From NCBI GenBank assembly GCA_963989245.1, contig OZ022346.1, positions 5,864,926-5,928,925 on the forward strand: DNA of 64,000 bases, written 5' to 3'. Shown piece after piece: positions 31,326 to 44,856 of the stretch; positions within the stretch are counted from its first letter, which is position 1, and each line of letters opens with the position of its first letter. The position numbers were made by a program, and so were the translations under genes. Source of the DNA: Nansenia antarctica. Its lineage: Eukaryota; Chordata; Actinopteri; Argentiniformes; Microstomatidae. The notes under the pieces were generated by a model. The model saw only the letters and a program-made list of their open reading frames with translations, searched no databases and was not told the origin of the DNA.

Positions 31326-32870
31326 GGCTTAAAGTGCAGACTCTCTGCTTTAGGTTAAGGGTATTCACATCCAAATTGAAGGAAGGGTTTATGAATTATA
31401 GCTCTTTTATATATAATAACCAAAAGTAATTGGACAAATGACTCAAAAGCTGTTTCATGGGCCAGTGTGGGCTATTTATTCCTTCATTATTTCTTTATCA
31501 ATTAAGCAGGTAAAAGGTCTGAGTTGATTCCAAGTGTGGCATTTGCATTTGGAAGCTGTTGCTGTATACGCACAACATGCAGTCAACAGAGCTCTCAATG
31601 CAAGTGAAACAGGCCATCCTTAGGCTGTAAAAACAAAACAAAAATCCATCAGAGAGATAGTGGGAACATGAATAGTGGCCAAATTAACTGTTCGGTACAT
31701 TCTGAGAAAAAAATAACGCACTGGTGAGCTCGGCACCACAAAAAGGTCTGGACGTCCATGGAAGAGTGGTGGATGATCACAGGATCCTTTACATGGTAAA
31801 GAAAAACCCCATCACAACATCCAGCCAAGTGAAGAACAGTCTCCAGGAGGTAGGCATATCATTATCCATGTGTACCATAAAAGAAAGACTTCACACAAGC
31901 AAATACAGAGGGTTCACCACAAGGTGCAAGCCATTCATAAGCCTCAAGAATAGAAAGGCCAGATTAGACTTTGACAAAAAACATCTAAAAAAGCCAGCCC
32001 TGTTCTGGAACAGCATTCTTTGGACCGATGGAACTAAGATCAACCTGTACCAGAATGATGGGAAGAAAAAAGTATGGAGAAGGCTTGGAACGGCTCATGA
32101 TCCGACGCATACCACATCATCTGTGAAAAAACGTGGAGGCAGTGTGATGACATGGACATGCATGGCTTCCAATGGCACTGGGTCACTAGTGTTTATTGAT
32201 GATGTGACAGAAGACAGAAGCAGACAGATGAATTCTGAAGTGTTTAGGGATATTCTGTCTGCTCAGATTCAGACAAATTCAGCAAAGTTGATTGGATGGT
32301 GCTTCACAATACAGATGGACAATGACCCAAAACATAGTGTGTAAGCAACCCAGGACCTTTTTAAGGCAAAGAAGTGGAATATTGGCCAGAGCAATGGCCA
32401 GTCAATCACCTGATCTCAACCCAATCAAGCATGCATTTCACTCGCTGAAGACAAAACTAAAGGCAGAAAGACCCACGAACAAACAACAACTGAAGACTGC
32501 TGCAGTAAAGGCCTGACAAAGCATCACAAAGGAGGAAACCCAGCATTTGGTGATGTCCATGTGTTCCAGACTTCAGGCAGTCATTGCCTGCAAAGGATTC
32601 TCGACAAAGTATTAAAAATGAACATTTTATTTATGATTATGTTAATTTGTCCAATTACTTTTGAGCTCCTGAAAATAGGGGACTGTGTATAAAAATGGTT
32701 GCAATTCCTAAACGTTTCATACAATATTTTTGTTCAACCCCTTGAATTAAAGCTGAAAGTATGCACTTCAATTACATCTTGATTGTTTCATTTCAAATCC
32801 TTTGTGGTGGCATACAGAGCCAAAATTATGGAAATTGTGTCACTGTCCAAATACTCCCAGACCTAACTGT
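31326..32870 (+). pseudogene. Tc1-like transposase, degenerate, with element ends
   Basis: The helix-turn-helix region starts near 31580 (MQSTELSMQVKQAILRL) with stops. 31724-32344 is an open part with the first and second catalytic positions (LWTDGTKINLYQND, MDNDPKH). The third block (SPDLNPIKHAF) is near 32405. A TAA at 32342 replaces a Lys codon, and a frameshift separates the last block. The left inverted end is partial next to the broken LINE; the right end runs to ccagacctaactgta at about 32870. It is a dead DNA transposon of the cut-and-paste IS630/Tc1/mariner group. Confidence 0.85.
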
Positions 32871-34080
32871 ATATAAATAAATGAATGTCAATGACCCCAG
32901 GTGTGGGACTTTATTAAGTCAAACAGGTTTGAGGGGTCAGGCAAAGGACTTGGTGGAGTCAGGCAAGGGTCAGGCGATCATCGTTATAATCCATGGAGCA
33001 GGGCAGGAACCGTGGTGCAAGGTGCTGGGCTGGAGGTGTCCATGGTGCTGAGTGCCCACTGATGAGCTAAATAAAACATTCTATTTCTGATGAGTCAACA
33101 GCACTAGGGCTCCTTCACAAAACCCTTACTGGAATCTTCATACACTCTGTGAATTAGTCTTTACTTTCTGATGAGTCAACAGCACTAACCCCATCGAGTG
33201 CGACATGTAGATAGCATATATTTAGAATATGTAAAATGCAAACACCAGAAATGCAAGAAAGTTTATGAGGTATACCAAATGGAATTAATAACAAGTGTTA
33301 CAACACTTCTGTCTAGAGTAAAATAAGGTCCTAACAGGGTAGAGTGCACAATGTACAGGTGTGTTGCAACACAAATGCCCAAAAAAGTGTACAAGGGATC
33401 AAATCAATTCAAGTTTTATTTGTTTATTTTATTTGTTTGTTTATTTATTCATAATGACAGATGTTCAGTGTCCAGTGTAGTGTAGTGTTCAGTGTTGTGT
33501 CCAGTGTCCAGGTTCCAAAAGCTTGGTCAAAAGGACGCAAGTGTAAAAAACCTGTGCACTGTGCATCCAGGAAAATTCCCCTGCAGCCCTCTAGTCGTAG
33601 AGCGACTACTTACCAGTTTTCCCACCAGTGCAAAGCTGCGGCCCCCACAACCCCCCCGAGGGACCCCACACGCCCGACCCGCCCCACCACCGGCACACCC
33701 GGCCCAGCCCACCAGGCTCAGACTATCATAGCCCTGCACGAGGCTAGCCGGGTCAGGTGCCCCAGCGGCAGAACAGACCAAGCACGCAGGCCGGCCCAGG
33801 GAGCCCAGCGCGCGGCAGGCAAGCAGGGGCGAAAAACCTGTACACAGCGCCTCCAGGAAAAGTGCCACTAGACCTTAGGGGTCTAGCCGGTGTGTATCTT
33901 ATGAGTGATAAATCATTGCTGTTTGCACTTTATCGCCAATGCTCTTTTAACATTGTCTCTATGGTCTTTCAGCTTCCTTTTTTCTTCTTAGCTCAAATTT
34001 TCAACCATGTAATGGGCAAACAGCTGCTTCTCACTGTTGAGACAAAATGTTATAAAGAAGTGATTAATAAATAATTTAAG
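32871..34080. other. No gene recognised; GC-rich block and imperfect direct repeat
   Basis: The block 33640-33840 is strongly GC-rich. Two related stretches, aaaaaacctgtgcactgtgc at about 33545 and gaaaaacctgtacacagcgc at 33830, flank it as a direct repeat. A phrase (tctgatgagtcaacagcact) also repeats at 33085 and 33165. The 136-codon frame at 33461-33871 has no recognisable domain and a biased Pro/Arg/Thr composition, so it is not called. Confidence 0.4.
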
Positions 34081-34351
34081 AAACTCACATGCATCAGTGG
34101 TTGCAAACTGTCATGGAAATTGTATTAGCACTCTCCAGCTTACCTCAAGTCATACTGTGGTCCAAATGTATACATTTCTATGGCTTTCTTATTGGAAACA
34201 CAGTCCACAGATAATTAAAAAAAACAAGAATTAGACATAAATAGACATAAATAGGGGGGATATAAATAAAAATAGAATAGAAATACATTAACTGTACATA
34301 GCTCATAACTGTATATAATTATCTTTGTTTTGTCACTATTTGCACTTCTGG
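34080..34351 (+). mobile_element. LINE 3' UTR (left part; resumes at 37912)
   Basis: Sequence ending gtcactatttgcacttctgg is the usual approach to a fish LINE 3' end. Its continuation (ttatgccaaactgcattttg, gacaataaagttgaa) lies at 37914-37975, directly after the Harbinger-like element, so the two parts were once contiguous. Confidence 0.5.
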
Positions 34352-37300
34352 GGCCTCATTCATAGAACGTGCTTAGATCAAATTTTGATCTTACCCGTGT
34401 CGTACGTAGAAAACCACGTCAACGTAGTGATTTATACAATTTCAACGTGAGTCAATTTGATCGTGGAAACTATCGTAGCTCGACGTCGAGTATTCAACTT
34501 GCTTACGCACATTACCTACTGGTTATGCGGAGTTATTACAGGCATGTGAGCCGCACTGGAAAAACGTTGCCTACTGTAATTCATGCGAAGTTTAAGTGGC
34601 TCGTAATAAAATTAACGATGTTGTTACCAGCCGAGAAAATGGGTTAAATTCAAGATTTAAAGGGAACTAATGTTTATGATTGTATTTCAGTCTTTCTTTA
34701 TATCCCTCCGGAGCTGTCTATCTCTCTTCAACATGCCTATGCCTTGCCCGGCCGCGTCCTAACGATTCCCAACCAAGTTGGGCGCTCCGCCACGCCCCCA
34801 GCGGGCTCGACGCACGCGCAGCGGGCTCGACTGCGAAACGGCATACATTTTGCCGGACTGCATACATTTTCGCGCACTGCGTGGCTATTTTAAACATTAC
34901 CGTTTCAATCAACCACGTAATATGTCACTGTCAGATATTTATTCACCAGAACTAGTAAAACAGAGGTAGAGGACAACAGAGGGGCCAGAAAAGTGAGCTG
35001 TAAAAAAAGATTCCCTGACCTCTCTTAACGAGACGAGCGATAAGTTACATTAAATTACAATATCAGAGCATAAAAACATCACAGGAGAGACATGGCAAAT
35101 GTGCGTCCATGAGTGTGAGTCCATCCCACCAGCTAAGCAGTTTTTGAGTCGATTAAAGTTTCATTTATTTCAGTTGTTCTGCCTATGTATCCTCTTGAGG
35201 ATAAAACATGTAAGATCAGGTTTTGTATAGATTTGTAAAAATGAACATTAGAACCTGAAATGAACTGATTGAAAAGAACCGATTGATATGAACTGATTGA
35301 AAAGGGCCTATTGATATGAACAGATTGAAGTGAACAGATTGACAATAGCAGGCCTATTAAATACAATGGCAGTCAAAACTGTCCTTTTGAGCCGTCTTTG
35401 GGTCTTCAATATATACAAAGGGGGTAGAGGAGCACCAAAATATTATGAATGAAAAAACCTTTATTGTCGCCAATGGGGACATTTTGTTGTCAAACAGCTT
35501 AGTAGGGCAGACAGAAAACATTCAATAAATAATGTGTGAAGGCGTTTCATCAGTGGGGAGCATATCGCGATGAGAGGAGCTCCAGCAGAGGAAGTGGTCA
35601 TCCTGGCACACACTTCTCCACACTTGGTGTTGTACTCCACCACCTGTCGTTCCAGAGCTTCCAGCATAGAAGGGCCTTGCTGTGCACCATACTCTCCCCT
35701 GCACACCTTTTGGAAGAGTCTGAACAAAAAAATGTTAGCCAATAAAGTTATAATATGCATGCTGTATACCGTTTCAAACTATACATCCCACTCCACTGCT
35801 CATATGTGTTCAAATGTGTGACACATACACAACCATCATCAACATAGTATTATACAGTCTCAACCCCAATCATGTGAGGGGTCTTTTGACAATACATACA
35901 TAATAACTACAATAATCTTAAAAAAAAGGTGCACCTTTGGACAAACTGGAGGTCTGGGCAGATCTCTCTGTTCGCTGAGGCATGGACATATCTCACGCCA
36001 TACTGCATTTGCAGGTCGTGCTTCAACACACAAAGTGCTGATGTGGGAGAGTGGCCGATTTCAAAAAGCCTCGTCAGGCTCTCAATTTATGCCTTCCCCA
36101 CATCTCTGTGCCCAAGGGCCTCGGCCACAAACAGGTTGTGGTTGTGGGTGTTCTTTACCCTGACTTCCAATGGGAAGTCAGGCATGTGTCTGTCCTTGCA
36201 GCTGTTGACAGAATCATATCAACATTATGTTAAGTTTGAGCCAGTGAATGAGGGAATCAGTGGATTGGTGAGGTAACAAGGAGGATGTGGATGAGTTGAA
36301 ATACTTGGTGTCAACAATCCAAAGTAATGGAGAGCGTAAAATAGAGGTGTAGAAGATAGTGCAAGCTGGGTGGAGTGGGTGGAGAAGTGTCTTAAGAATG
36401 ATTTGTGACAGAATGCTACCAGAATTCTACCACCAATAGTGAAAAGGAAAGTTTACACGTGGTGGCATTGTCTGACAAATAACTAAACAAGAGGCAGAGC
36501 TTGGTTTTGGACATGGCAGATAGGAGACAAGCTGGTAGGGGTAAGGATGCTGGAGATAGAGCTGAAGGAAAAGGCGGAGGCCTAAAAGAAGGTATATGGT
36601 GTGGTGAGGGTGGACCTGCAGATGGTTGGAGTGAGAGAAGCTGATACAGGACAGTTTAAAATGGAAAAAAATACTCTGCTAACGAGGATGTTAAGTTTAA
36701 GCCAAGGATGAATATAACAACATGATTATCAGCGTACAGTAGACCTGCATACATCTCTCAACTCACCGGCTAATCCGCCGCCTTAGAGGCTGGCACTGTT
36801 TCAGGGTGAGAGACATTGTGGCTGGACAGCATGTGTTTTTAGATGAAGGTCTCGAATTGGCCGTCATAGACCTCACATCAACATGGTGCTGTAGTCCACC
36901 TAAACAAAACATTATATTCACTATATAAACGTAAAGTGGAAGGAGTTGAGAACCTATGTGAATGCCATCCGCCTGATACGTGACTGTTTGGAGCAGGCAC
37001 AAGACATTTTAACTGTTACCCTGAAAAGAACGCGCTTTGCCAGACATGGAATGGTTCTTTGGACCCTCCATGTTACCCCGGAGTGTTTTGCTGCCTTCAC
37101 CCACTCCCTTGCCTCGGCAGTCTTGCATCGACATCTTGCAGCGAGGCATCGACATCTTGCAGCGAGGAAAGAGATGCGCAGCCTTCAATTGAGGATATTC
37201 CTCCACGTTTTCCCCGACATCTGAGCACACACTGACCTGAGTGCGCGCAGCCTGGGGGGCGGAGCCCGCTGGGCGTGGCGGAGCCAATCGTTAGGACGCA

Positions 37301-37911
37301 GCCCGCTGGGGGCGTGGCGGAGCGCCCAACTTGGTTGGGAATCGTTAGGGGGCTGCCCGCCCACGCGCTAAATGATACTGGATTTCGAGTTGAGTCGGGA
37401 TGAGGGGGAATGGCACCCCCTCTGAAATAAAAACAGTCCAAATCACCCCCCTTCTAAAACTGCCATCCCCCCTTTCCATCCCTTATGTCATTTTATCAAT
37501 GAACGTGGTATTACTGCCCTCTCCCGCTTCCAGACGCACGCCTACCCTATAATATAGTATTAACGCCCGGTGATAGCGGCTCAAATAGCGGCTGAATGAA
37601 GCCAAGTGCTATAATATAATATAATACAGACAGTATATCATATTGTCAGTATTGTCTGTCTGTATTATATTATATTATAGCACTTGGCTTCATTCAGCCG
37701 CTATAATTGAGCCTCTATCACAGGGCGTTAATACAAACCTCATTCACCTGCGTTCAATTCCAAGTATGTTTGGTATTTATAGAAGGAAGCACGTACGCAA
37801 CTTTAAACCATCTCAGCCCATTTTATAAATAATGCTTACGTCCGTTTAGAAAAATGTGCTTACGTGAAAGTCAAAGATGACGTTCAAGTACTTTTTTATG
37901 AATGAGGCCCC
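34352..37911. mobile_element. PIF/Harbinger-like DNA element, about 3.5 kb, non-autonomous
   Basis: Inverted ends ggggcctcattcata (34352) and tatgaatgaggcccc (37911). A second pair of inner inverted segments (34752-34850 and 37240-37350: ccaaccaagttgggcgctcc) and a smaller hairpin (37555-37735) give it a nested fold-back structure. The left inner part matches 2480-2660 and the right part matches 451-613, both reversed. No transposase domain is recognised in its short frames. It contains an RTE-type LINE remnant. Confidence 0.6.
36270..36680 (+). pseudogene. RTE-type LINE reverse-transcriptase C-terminal remnant
   Basis: Translating 36285 onward gives DVDELKYLVSTIQSNGE, then VQAGWSGWRSVL and later GRGKDAGDRAEG-like text, the familiar end of RTE/BovB-like reverse transcriptases, but with several stops and shifts. 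It is an old fragment inside the Harbinger-like element. Confidence 0.6.
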
Positions 37912-37976
37912 AGGTTATGCCAAACTGCATTTTGTTGTTGGTACTTGTACTCAGCAATGACAATAAAGTTGAATTA

Positions 37977-39775
37977 TCACCTTCAATAACACATCCTGGT
38001 ACAACTCCCTCACTGTCAAACACAAAACCAAACTCTCCCGTATAGTCAATCAGGCAAGTAAAATCATCGGCTCACCTCAAACCAGTGGCGGATACAGAAA
38101 GTGGCTGATGGGTAGGCCTGGAAAAATCTGGGTGGGCCTGAGTGAAACTCATCACCGCACGTTTTAGACCTATGTATGAGCAGCCAGATGGATGGAACAC
38201 AACCGAGCTCGCGATCATAGGCGCCGATTTATGTTTCTGCTCGTGGGTGCTCGAAACATTTGGGTACGACCAACACGCATGCACACACACGCACGCACGC
38301 AAAATATTCGCAGGGACTGGAGGAGATCACTATGCAGACCATGAAACGAACGGAAAATAAATAAAGTACCTGTCTACCCAGAGAATGCAACGGACAGCCA
38401 AACAAGTTATTATAATACACACACGCAAGGCATTCAAGTGCCCGCAATAGTCAACGAATTAACCAATAACCATCAACTATGGAGGACCAAGTATATAAAT
38501 TGTAATAAGAAATGCCTGTATTATCATTTGCAAGCTTTTAACTGTGGGTGTTGACAGTCCAGTGCAAACCGAAAGCTCAAGTTGAATCATACATGTACCT
38601 GGCTCGGACCAGTTGTGGTGATCCATCATTTTATTAGAAAACCTAACGCTGCTTATTAGGGGATTTACGTAAACTGGTGTATACATATATATTGTTGTGT
38701 AAAGTTGTGTGCTTCTATTGTATTATATTATTATATCCAGTGAAGGCATACACAATGTTGTTCCACACAAATGTTTCCCTCTTCGTTTTAATCTTGGAAA
38801 GTCTCATAAAAAATATACTTCACGAACTATTACAGCGCTGTCTCGGACTCTCCGCACGTCAGCGTGTGGCGTCATCATCTGTTATTGTGAATAAATAAGA
38901 TTTCTAGACAAGGCCTGGTCCAAACTTTCATTATTTTCACTGACTTCCAGACGTGGCTTTTTAAGAAAGCGGGGCAATGTTAGCTGTTTAGCCATCGTAG
39001 CGCGCACACTGAACAACTGGTCAAGGTCAACTGAACAATCAGAGTAAACGTAAAAGAGGAAGCAATGTAAACGTAAGAGAGGAAGTTGAATATTATTAGT
39101 ATTAATACATACTTTTAATCATTTCCAAGACAAAACTATTCACATTACAGTTAGTTAGTGAAAATTAAACTTTAAAAATATTTTATTATAAAAAAATATG
39201 TTTTTTTATGAATCTGACTGGGTGGGCCAGCTGTCAATCTGGGTGGGCCTAGGCCCACCCAGGCCCACCCATAGATCCGCGCCTGCCTCAAACTCCCCTG
39301 TCTGAAATCTACAACCGGTCACTAATCAGGAAAGCCACACAAATCACACAGGACCCCTCTCACCCCCTCCACCAATCATTTCAGCCACTTCCATCAGGCC
39401 GCCGTTATAGAACTCCACTGGCCCGGAAAAACACAGATAAAAAATCATTCATTCCCACTGCAACCACCGCCCTGAACATTTTAAAATAGGAAGCACACTG
39501 TTTTTCTTTTAAACCACAACATTTTAGCATTTTAGCTTTTAAATCATAATACCGTTTTTCTTACTATTATTTTTAAATAACTAGACTTTTTAAATAAGCA
39601 CTACATTTTATAAACACTGCTATATCTGTCTGTTTTTATTGTATGTATGTGACCTATGTGTGTTTTTAATGTGGATACCGTATTCATGAACTGCACAAAG
39701 CCTGTCAAAGGAGAATTTCTGTCACTCTGTGACAGACAATCTTGAATCTTGAATCTTGAATCTAATCTCATATCT
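37977..39775 (+). mobile_element. L2-like LINE 3' fragment interrupted by a hAT
   Basis: Coding remnants of an L2-type ORF end lie on both sides of a 1.2-kb insertion, followed by a 3' UTR and a (cttgaat) tail at 39742-39765. The frame has stops. Positions 39776-41080 beyond it show no recognisable gene. Confidence 0.6.
38083..39285. mobile_element. Non-autonomous hAT-like element with 8-bp target duplication
   Basis: The ends cagtggcggat and the complement of atccgcgcctg are imperfect inverted repeats. The flanks are the identical cctcaaac (38075-38082, 39286-39293). Subterminal tgggtgggcct motifs occur at both ends. The interior lacks a transposase. Confidence 0.85.
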
Positions 39776-41080
39776 GATAACGCTAAACCACATAGGATTA
39801 CCCAGTTAGCCAAGCCTGATTTATGAACAAAACTACGTGCGAAACAGCCAAATGCGTAACACATCCAACAACCTAAATAATAAATACATACAGTGTATAT
39901 GAAAACTATAACGTTCATTAATCATATACATATATGTATAACTATATGTTCATTAATCATATTTCAAAATTCTCACCTGAGCTGTATTTGCCATTGTCCT
40001 TTAAAATCTCGCGGTCCTCTAAAGTCCTTTAAAATATCGAGGTTTCTCGCGGTTACTTATGTGATGACGCGATCGAACCAAATATGGTCTTCATGCCTCT
40101 GGGTGTCGACACCCTGCGGATGCAGCTGGACCCTTCTCTCTTAAGGCCCAGACCAAAGTGATTTACTCGTTAGGGCTTCAATGAGTCAGGTGAATATAAT
40201 TCCAGTGTTGAACTATATATTCTGAAGTAACTCCAAGCCTTCTAAAGTATCCAACAGCGGTGGCTGTTGTGTCTGGTGTTAAAAACCATGGGTTCCTCTA
40301 AACAGATGTCCAATGATGTCAGAATCAAGATATTTCACTTTTCGGTAGGCTCCATAGGTATTGAAAAGGTCTCCCTCCCCTGACGTGGTGGAGGCCTTAA
40401 CAACCTTCTATCAAGGTGCTATCTATTCAATTAGCCTACCTGACTATATAATGGCTTTCTTGCACTGTTTGTATGTATTTACTACGTCCGAAACCGTTGT
40501 CCTATTAAACATTTTCTTTTGCATCTGGAACCTGAGTGTGCGGCTTCTATTTCTTTCAAAAGGCTAATCCTAAAGCCTATAGGCGATCACTTTGCATACT
40601 GGTGCACGTTAGCATAGGCTCCTGCTAGATTGTAGTGCAGGTTTGGATGAATTGGGATTGACATACCAACAAATATATGAAACACTCCTGATCAGAGCTG
40701 TTTATCGGGTCCAGACAGGTGGATCAGCTGTAGGCCTTGGGTCATTTACAACATTCACAATGTTTTTTTTCCTAGCTCAAAGCTAACTAGATATCAGGCA
40801 AAGACAGCAACACACGGTTTAACTAATCACCATGCCTTACTAGCCTAAAGTAGTTACCTTCATTTAGACACTGACATTCTAGTGCCGTTGCAAGTGGCCC
40901 CATAAGTTTACAAACTCACTCATGTAAAAAGACACCACACAATGATCCAAACACCTTTTCAATGTTTAATGGGTTATCACTGAGCTCTATTGTAGCAATA
41001 TCAAACATGCGGTCTGGATGTAAGCGCCTTTAGATACAAAGTGGACAAGGCAGTATAAATAATACAATGTGCACTGTATG

Positions 41081-43048
41081 TCATCATGGAAAATATATAC
41101 TGTGTATATTTATTTATATATGTATAAAACGTGCTTTTCAGAAACTTCTTGGATAAAGGAGGGCACTACAAAGCACACCACTACTCTCCACCTGTAACAT
41201 ATGAGCTAGATACACACCACGTGCCCAAGAGGAATTCTTTACAAAAATATCAGAGCATGACATTCAAAAAGCATTACATGTTACCGTTCACTGCTTCAGC
41301 TTGTGGGAGATATTTGCAGATTTTTAAAACGTTCTTTTTAACAAAAACATTTGTAAACTTTACCCTCTTGTTACCAGGAATAATATTTAAAAATACACAT
41401 TCTTACTACAGGTGGATTTACCAAAGGCATGAAGGCAACAGCACTTACATAGTTACCTTAAAGGGATGGTTCAGCCTATTTTCATGTTTGGGTGAATATC
41501 CTCACAGACCAGTAGTGAAATAATCTCTGGTATTGCGTTCTCTGCTGTGCTACTCCCAGCAAAAGCTAATAGTCAACAGCGGTTTCTCAGATAGACAGGA
41601 TTCCAAGGTACCGAACATTAGCATGGTCTGATTTGAGCCAAAATGCTGTCAGAGAAACTAAACTATGTTTAGTAGCATGTTATGCTTAAAAATGATTTAT
41701 TGAAGTAACTATTTTATTGTCAATAGTATGCACAGTCTCTATAATCTATTTGCTGAGAACTGGAACAAAATGTCAAAAAGCATGTGCAGGGTTGTCTAGT
41801 ATATAGTGGCTACTAAGCATTGTTTGAATATCACATTTCTGATGAGATTTATAGCAGGTAATTCAGACAAAGCTAAATTCCTTGGAATCCCATCTATTGG
41901 AGAGGCCACTGCTTTCCTGTTAGCTTTTGCTGGGGTTAGGGTTAGGCTAGCTACCAACAGAACAGTGGAGAAGACTGGCCTATGAGGATAATTCAGGGTA
42001 AGATGATATTTCACCTCAACATGAAGGCTACGCCATACGTTTAAGGGCAAAACGAAACGCATGAAAGGTCCAAATCTACTTCAACATGTTTTAAGTCATT
42101 GTGTTCTATCATTGGTTTGCCCAGACGTAAATTCATACCATAAAGGAGTCAAGCTGTTCTATTGGTTCCCCCTCTTGCATTCAAGCTGGCTGTAGTAAAC
42201 ATACTTCCCTCTAATAACCATCATGCTGTGTGGTAAGTAAATACAAGTTATTGCCAGAGTGAAGAGCTATCAGACCTATATGAGCAACTTCCCCTGGTGA
42301 CACATACCAGTGTACAGTACTATTCTTCTCTTGTGGGTGTAGTGTTCTGTACTAGATACTTCAGATGCATTGTAATCATTCACTGTATAATACCAAAAAT
42401 AAAACTATTCACCTTGGCCACAAGCATTCAGGATGGCAGAGGAGCTCAATCCTCTCCACTTTTGCCAGTCCGGTTCTTCTGGTAAGTGTAAAAGGTAAGT
42501 GCTTCAGTCCTCCTCGCCCCCCTGCCATTACGAGAGCTCTGTGTTCTGTGGCGAGGGAACTTCAGGAGCCTCCAGGCCCAATATCAAACCCTAGACACCC
42601 TCCTTCACCTTAAGGAGTCTGGGGAGAGGGTGCATCACATAAGCACAGACTACAGGTACATGAGCTGGTTGGCACGTCATCTGTCGATGGACTAGCAGTG
42701 TTGAATGACTGGCATAACTCACATTTCAACACAGGGCAAAAAGACTACGACTCTAAAAAGGCAGAAGCGGGATAGAGAGAGAAGTCCTCTGGGAGAAGCG
42801 TGAAGGAGGATCCTATGTGTGCATTCGTTTTTTGGGATATGCTGAGTGGAACATTGTTTATCATCAGTCCTTTTTGATTGCGTGACAGGAGGAAGCACCC
42901 ACCACCTTGAAGCTGCACCACACCTCCCCAGTAAGGTTAACTGGAAAAAACAGACAGAGATGAGGGAAGAGTTAGTTTCTCCATAGTGTCAAATAAGTGT
43001 CCCAAAGTGCATAACACAGTCCTACATGTCAGAATACCAGTCATAAGG
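41081..43048. other. No gene supported
   Basis: Largely unique sequence. The 130-codon frame at 41131-41523 and others show no domain. A CTG/gtaagt at 42481 looks like a donor on the plus strand, and the same place (acacttaccag) looks like an acceptor on the minus strand. Neither could be joined convincingly to a neighbouring exon. Confidence 0.35.
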
Positions 43049-44273
43049 CAGGGCTTGACATTAAGCTTTTTCAGGTACTTGTCCTTCGGACAAGTGAACT
43101 TATCTTTTACTTGTCCGAGAGCTCAAGTTACTTGTCCAAATATGACGATGCGCGTGTGTGTGTGTCTGTCTACTAACACACTACAACCCAGTAATACCTT
43201 ACATTACAATTCCAACAATTACTGTGGATCTACGTGCACGCCAGAGAACGTGATCCTGCCAGCATTAATGTTTTGATTCAAAGGCATGATGCCAGATTCT
43301 CTAGGCATGACAACATGTCCGCACTCCCCTACTCAGTGGACATAGATTGTTTGACAAGGCAGCTACATTGACAAGGCAGCATACATTGACAAGGCAGCTA
43401 CATTGACAAGGCAGCAGACATTGACAAGGCAGCATACATTGACAAGGCAGCTACATTGACAAGGCAGCAGACATTGACAAGGCAGCATACATTGACAAGG
43501 CAGCTACATTGACAAGGCAGCAGACATTGACAAGGCAGCAGACATTGACAAGGCAGCAGACATTGACAAGGCAGCATACATTGACAAGGCAGCTACATTG
43601 ACATGGCAGCTACATTGACAAGGCAGCATACATTGACAAGGCAGCTACATTGACATGGCAGCTACATTGACAAGGCAGCTACATTGACAAGGCAGCTACA
43701 TTGACATGGCAGCTACATTGACAAGGCAGCTACAATGACAAGGCAGCATAGATTGACAAGGCAGCTACAATGACAAGGCAGCATAGATTGACAAGGCAGC
43801 TACATTGACAAGGCAGCTACATTGACATGGCAGCTACATTGACAAGGCAGCTACAATGACAAGGCAGCATAGATTGACAAGGCAGCTACATTGACAAGGC
43901 AGCTACATTGACATGGCAGCATACATTGACAGGGCAGCTACATTGACAAGGCAGCATACATTGACATGATAGCTACATTGACATGGCAGCACACATTGAC
44001 AAGGCAGCAGATATTGACAAGGCAGCATACATTGACAAGGCAGCTACATTGACATGGCAGCTACATTGACAAGGCAGCTACATAGGTCATTAATACATTT
44101 ATTACTTTTTCGATCAGACATTATTTTTTTGCGGATATTATTAAAACATTGATTTATTTATTTTTCTCTTTGTTTTGACTTGTCCGTCGGACAACTGCAG
44201 GAGGAAGTCCACTTGTCCGAACATAAAATATACTTGTCCCGGACAAGTGGACAAGTCTTAATGTCAAGCCCTG
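43049..44273. mobile_element. hAT-like element with an internal minisatellite
   Basis: The ends cagggcttgacattaa and the complement of ttaatgtcaagccctg are inverted repeats, flanked by cataagg (43042-43048, 44274-44280). Subterminal acttgtccg/cggacaagt motifs occur at least three times on each side, as expected for transposase-binding sites. Between 43345 and 44090 lies a tandem array of about 17-19-bp units (acattgacaaggcagct and variants). Confidence 0.85.
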
Positions 44274-44574
44274 CATAAGGGTAATAAAAGTGTATGACAA
44301 CTAAACGCATTACCTCTTAGAGTTACACCAAGACAAGACGGTACATATTTGAAGGCTAATTCAGCATTTAGATGGGGTTCAGAATGAAATGGAGGATTAA
44401 CAATTCGGTTGTTAAGTCTGACGTCAAACGTGACGTTTTGCAATTTCCGGGTCCAAACCAGAAATTCCCTGCACCAGAGTACCAGTGTACTACAGCGGTA
44501 GAATGACAGTTCAATCGTTTTTTAGACTGGGATCTATTCATAAAACAAGGGACACAGCAGCACTTTCCCGTTTT

Positions 44575-44645
44575 TCCCCATATTTGTCAGCGTCTTTGAG
44601 CCTCGGAAAAGCGCTATATAAATATAATGAATTATTATTATTACT
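44575..44645 (+). mobile_element. L2-like LINE 3' tail
   Basis: ctcggaaaagcgctatataa followed by (ATT)n, a common LINE 3' end. The surrounding 44281-44856 interval has no recognised gene. Confidence 0.5.
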
Positions 44646-44856
44646 GGCATTTCGAAGAGAGCGCCTCAGCCAACTTTGGACGTCACGACTTAACCGAATA
44701 ACACATTTCCTGCATGTTAAGCAGAAGGTTAGCCAGGAGTCATTGGTGGGAGGCACACATCTGACTTGGGAGACGAGTCAGAGAACATGATCACTGAGCT
44801 ACAAATCACCTTTCATTATCGACAACTAGCCATTAAGTCATACCGACTGAAGCAGA

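Noticed and set aside
33461..33871. 136-codon protein gene
   Set aside because: Biased composition in a GC-rich block, other frames are open too, and no domain is seen.
41131..41523. 130-codon frame
   Set aside because: No domain, no splice partner, ordinary AT-rich intergenic sequence.
42430..42500. Terminal exon of rock2 or a plus-strand first exon
   Set aside because: Both strands have a plausible splice motif, but neither joins in phase to give a convincing end or start.
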